A stretch of 23,459 nt of DNA. Origin: Oscillospiraceae bacterium (GTDB taxonomy: Bacteria > Bacillota > Clostridia > Oscillospirales > Ruminococcaceae). The number at the start of each line of letters is the position of its first letter. Within the stretch, counting starts at the first letter, position 1. The notes beneath the pieces were generated by a model, which did no database searches, was not told the origin of the DNA, and saw nothing but the letters and a program-made list of their open reading frames with translations. This document shows positions 22,431 to 23,459 of the stretch, one piece after another. The stretch covers positions 1 to 23,459 of the forward strand of contig CAAGCE010000048.1 in assembly GCA_900768245.1 (NCBI GenBank). The letters run 5' to 3'. The position numbers and the translations under genes are program-made.

Positions 22431-23252
22431 ATGACAATGACGAAACAAAAGAAAGCATTATATAGGATAATAACAGTAGGACTTATGGCAGCACTGGTGT
22501 TTGCAGGAAATTATCTTCAGATAAAAATACCGAACGGAGTGCTTGTAACAAGAGTACATCTGGGCAATTCAATGTGCCTGCTTGCAGGTCTGCTTTTCGG
22601 CGGCGTGAGCGGCGGTCTTGCATCGGGTATCGGCGCAGGACTTTATGACCTTTTCGACCCGGTGTATATCGTTTCCGCACCTTATACATTCATATCAAAA
22701 TTTGCAATGGGCTTTACAGCAGGTCTGCTGAGAAAGACCAACGAAAAGAAAAGAGTTATCCTCTCCGCAATAGCAGGTCAGGTAGTTTATATCGTCCTCT
22801 ATCTGCTTAAAAGCTATGTGACAATAATGATCCTCGGCGGTACATCTCAGGCAGCCTGGGCAGCAGTAGGAACAAATGCCATAACATCAACAGTAAACGG
22901 TGTTCTGGCAGTAGTTATCGCAGTTCCGCTCTACTTCCTCCTCCGTACAGCACTTAAACAGACAACTATCTATCAGCTTATCGCAGAGAACGACATCGAT
23001 AAGGACGCACCAAAGGAAAAGAAAGGCTATTTCAATCCGCTTACAGTTATCCTTACGATTTTTGCAATAGTAACAACACTTATTTTTACAATTGACCTTG
23101 CAGCAACCAATAAGGTAAAAGCAAAGGAAGCCGAAAAGGAACAGCAGTATATCGACCGTATCGATGAGCTGGAAAATCAGATAACATACCTCTATGACCG
23201 ACTTGGCGTGGAAATGCCGGTAACAGAAGAAACGGAAGAAGAAGCAACATAA
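22431..23252 (+). CDS. ECF transporter S-component with extra C-terminal helix and coiled coil
   Basis: The 273-residue membrane protein resembles vitamin-type ECF S-components, which bind a vitamin or other micronutrient for import by a shared energising module. Residues 12-175 give about six helices, with the typical start VGLMAALVFAGNYLQIKIP and the conserved HLGNSMCLLAGLLFGGVSGGLASGIGAGLYDL stretch. An extra membrane segment follows at about 203-223 (PLTVILTIFAIVTTLIFTIDL), then a charged heptad-like coiled coil (about 230-258) and an acidic end. Usual S-components stop near residue 190. AAAGGGG lies eight bases before ATG. It is monocistronic, with its own promoter and terminator, and the ATPase and T-component genes are elsewhere. 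The substrate cannot be inferred. Confidence 0.8.
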   Translation: MTMTKQKKALYRIITVGLMAALVFAGNYLQIKIPNGVLVTRVHLGNSMCLLAGLLFGGVSGGLASGIGAGLYDLFDPVYIVSAPYTFISKFAMGFTAGLLRKTNEKKRVILSAIAGQVVYIVLYLLKSYVTIMILGGTSQAAWAAVGTNAITSTVNGVLAVVIAVPLYFLLRTALKQTTIYQLIAENDIDKDAPKEKKGYFNPLTVILTIFAIVTTLIFTIDLAATNKVKAKEAEKEQQYIDRIDELENQITYLYDRLGVEMPVTEETEEEAT

Positions 23253-23263
23253 GCGATCTCAAT

Positions 23264-23304
23264 AAGATCCGTGCCGATCATAAGTCGGTACGGATCTTTG
23301 TTTT
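23264..23304 (+). terminator. Terminator of the ECF S-component gene
   Basis: AAGATCCGTGCCGA (23264-23277) pairs with TCGGTACGGATCTT (23285-23298) with one G-U, and is followed by TGTTTTTATTT. The T-tract merges with the start of the family B repeat. Confidence 0.93.
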
Positions 23305-23366
23305 TATTTAGACGCGTCCAAGAAAGTGCGAACCCAAAGATAGCACCCGCGGCGGCAGTACGGCAC
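23301..23366 (+). repeat. Dispersed 3'-flank repeat, family B, copy 2
   Basis: It aligns over 66 bases with the reverse complement of 10435-10500: T-tract, TTAGACGCGTCCAAGAAAG, CCCAAAGATAG, CCCGCGGCGGCAGTACGGCAC. It directly follows the terminator of the ECF gene, in the same orientation to the gene as copy 1 is to atpC. Beyond it ACCAAGCAAA and AAACACTTA recall the downstream flank of family A copy 2. Confidence 0.85.
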
Positions 23367-23419
23367 AAAACCAGCTGAACCAAGCAAAAGTAACAGCACC
23401 AAAACACTTAAAGTTTCGT

Positions 23420-23437
23420 CCACCTTTTCAAAGGTGG
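23420..23437 (+). repeat. Small GC hairpin at the window end, part of a repeat
   Basis: CCACCTT pairs with AAGGTGG around TTCA, followed by TGGGAATCCAAAGGGC up to the window end. It continues the repeat region behind the ECF gene. The element is cut off by the window, so its extent is unknown. Confidence 0.5.
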
Positions 23438-23459
23438 TGGGAATCCAAAGGGCAAAGCC

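Noticed and set aside
23192..23407. Minus-strand frame of 71 codons at the window end.
   Set aside because: It covers the family B repeat, the terminator and the antisense end of the ECF gene, with no ribosome site.

Overview
The window looks like chromosomal DNA from an anaerobic gut-type Firmicute of the Oscillospiraceae/Ruminococcaceae kind. This is inferred from strong AAGGAG ribosome sites, TTGACA-17-TATAAT promoters, moderate base composition, the nine-gene I-B-E-F-H-A-G-D-C ATP synthase operon, an ECF-type transporter S-component and the character of the intergenic repeats. No 16S rRNA is present, so the genus is not fixed.

Layout. 1-1732: a dispersed repeat, a terminator and a Na+/proline-type symporter (minus strand). 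1960-3756: a double-GNAT acetyltransferase and an unrecognised five-helix membrane protein. 3757-4271: a gene-free stretch with a repeat and a nested RNA-like hairpin. 4272-7432: a plus-strand operon of RluA-type pseudouridine synthase, acyl-CoA thioesterase, CE2/SGNH esterase and cytidylate kinase. 7625-10073: minus-strand dus-rimI-tsaD, a tRNA-modification and acetylation operon. 10074-10637: a gene-free stretch with a long structured element, repeats and the atpC terminator. 10638-17606: the complete F1Fo ATP synthase operon (minus). 17787-18436: tRNA-Pro, tRNA-Thr and tRNA-Tyr with two consensus promoters and a terminator. 18652-20475: typA/bipA. 20476-22151: a promoter-in-terminator, a second copy of the structured element, a Zn-ribbon NUDIX hydrolase and a GNAT. 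22431-23252: an ECF S-component with an unusual C-terminal tail, then a terminator and another repeat.

Most genes are housekeeping. The unusual content is between genes. (1) Two ~165-base elements (10240-10406 minus, 20629-20793 plus) share a conserved core and have long stems. The two arms of each stem differ between copies yet stay complementary, which is strong comparative evidence for a structured RNA I do not recognise. (2) Mosaic repeats sit just 3' of four genes, always in the same orientation to the gene. (3) At two genes a hairpin lies between the Shine-Dalgarno and the best start codon, so folding would restore normal spacing. (4) The ATP synthase c subunit has the two-carboxylate signature of Na+-driven rotors, which fits the sodium symporter in the same window. 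(5) A perfect-consensus promoter is embedded in the typA terminator stem.
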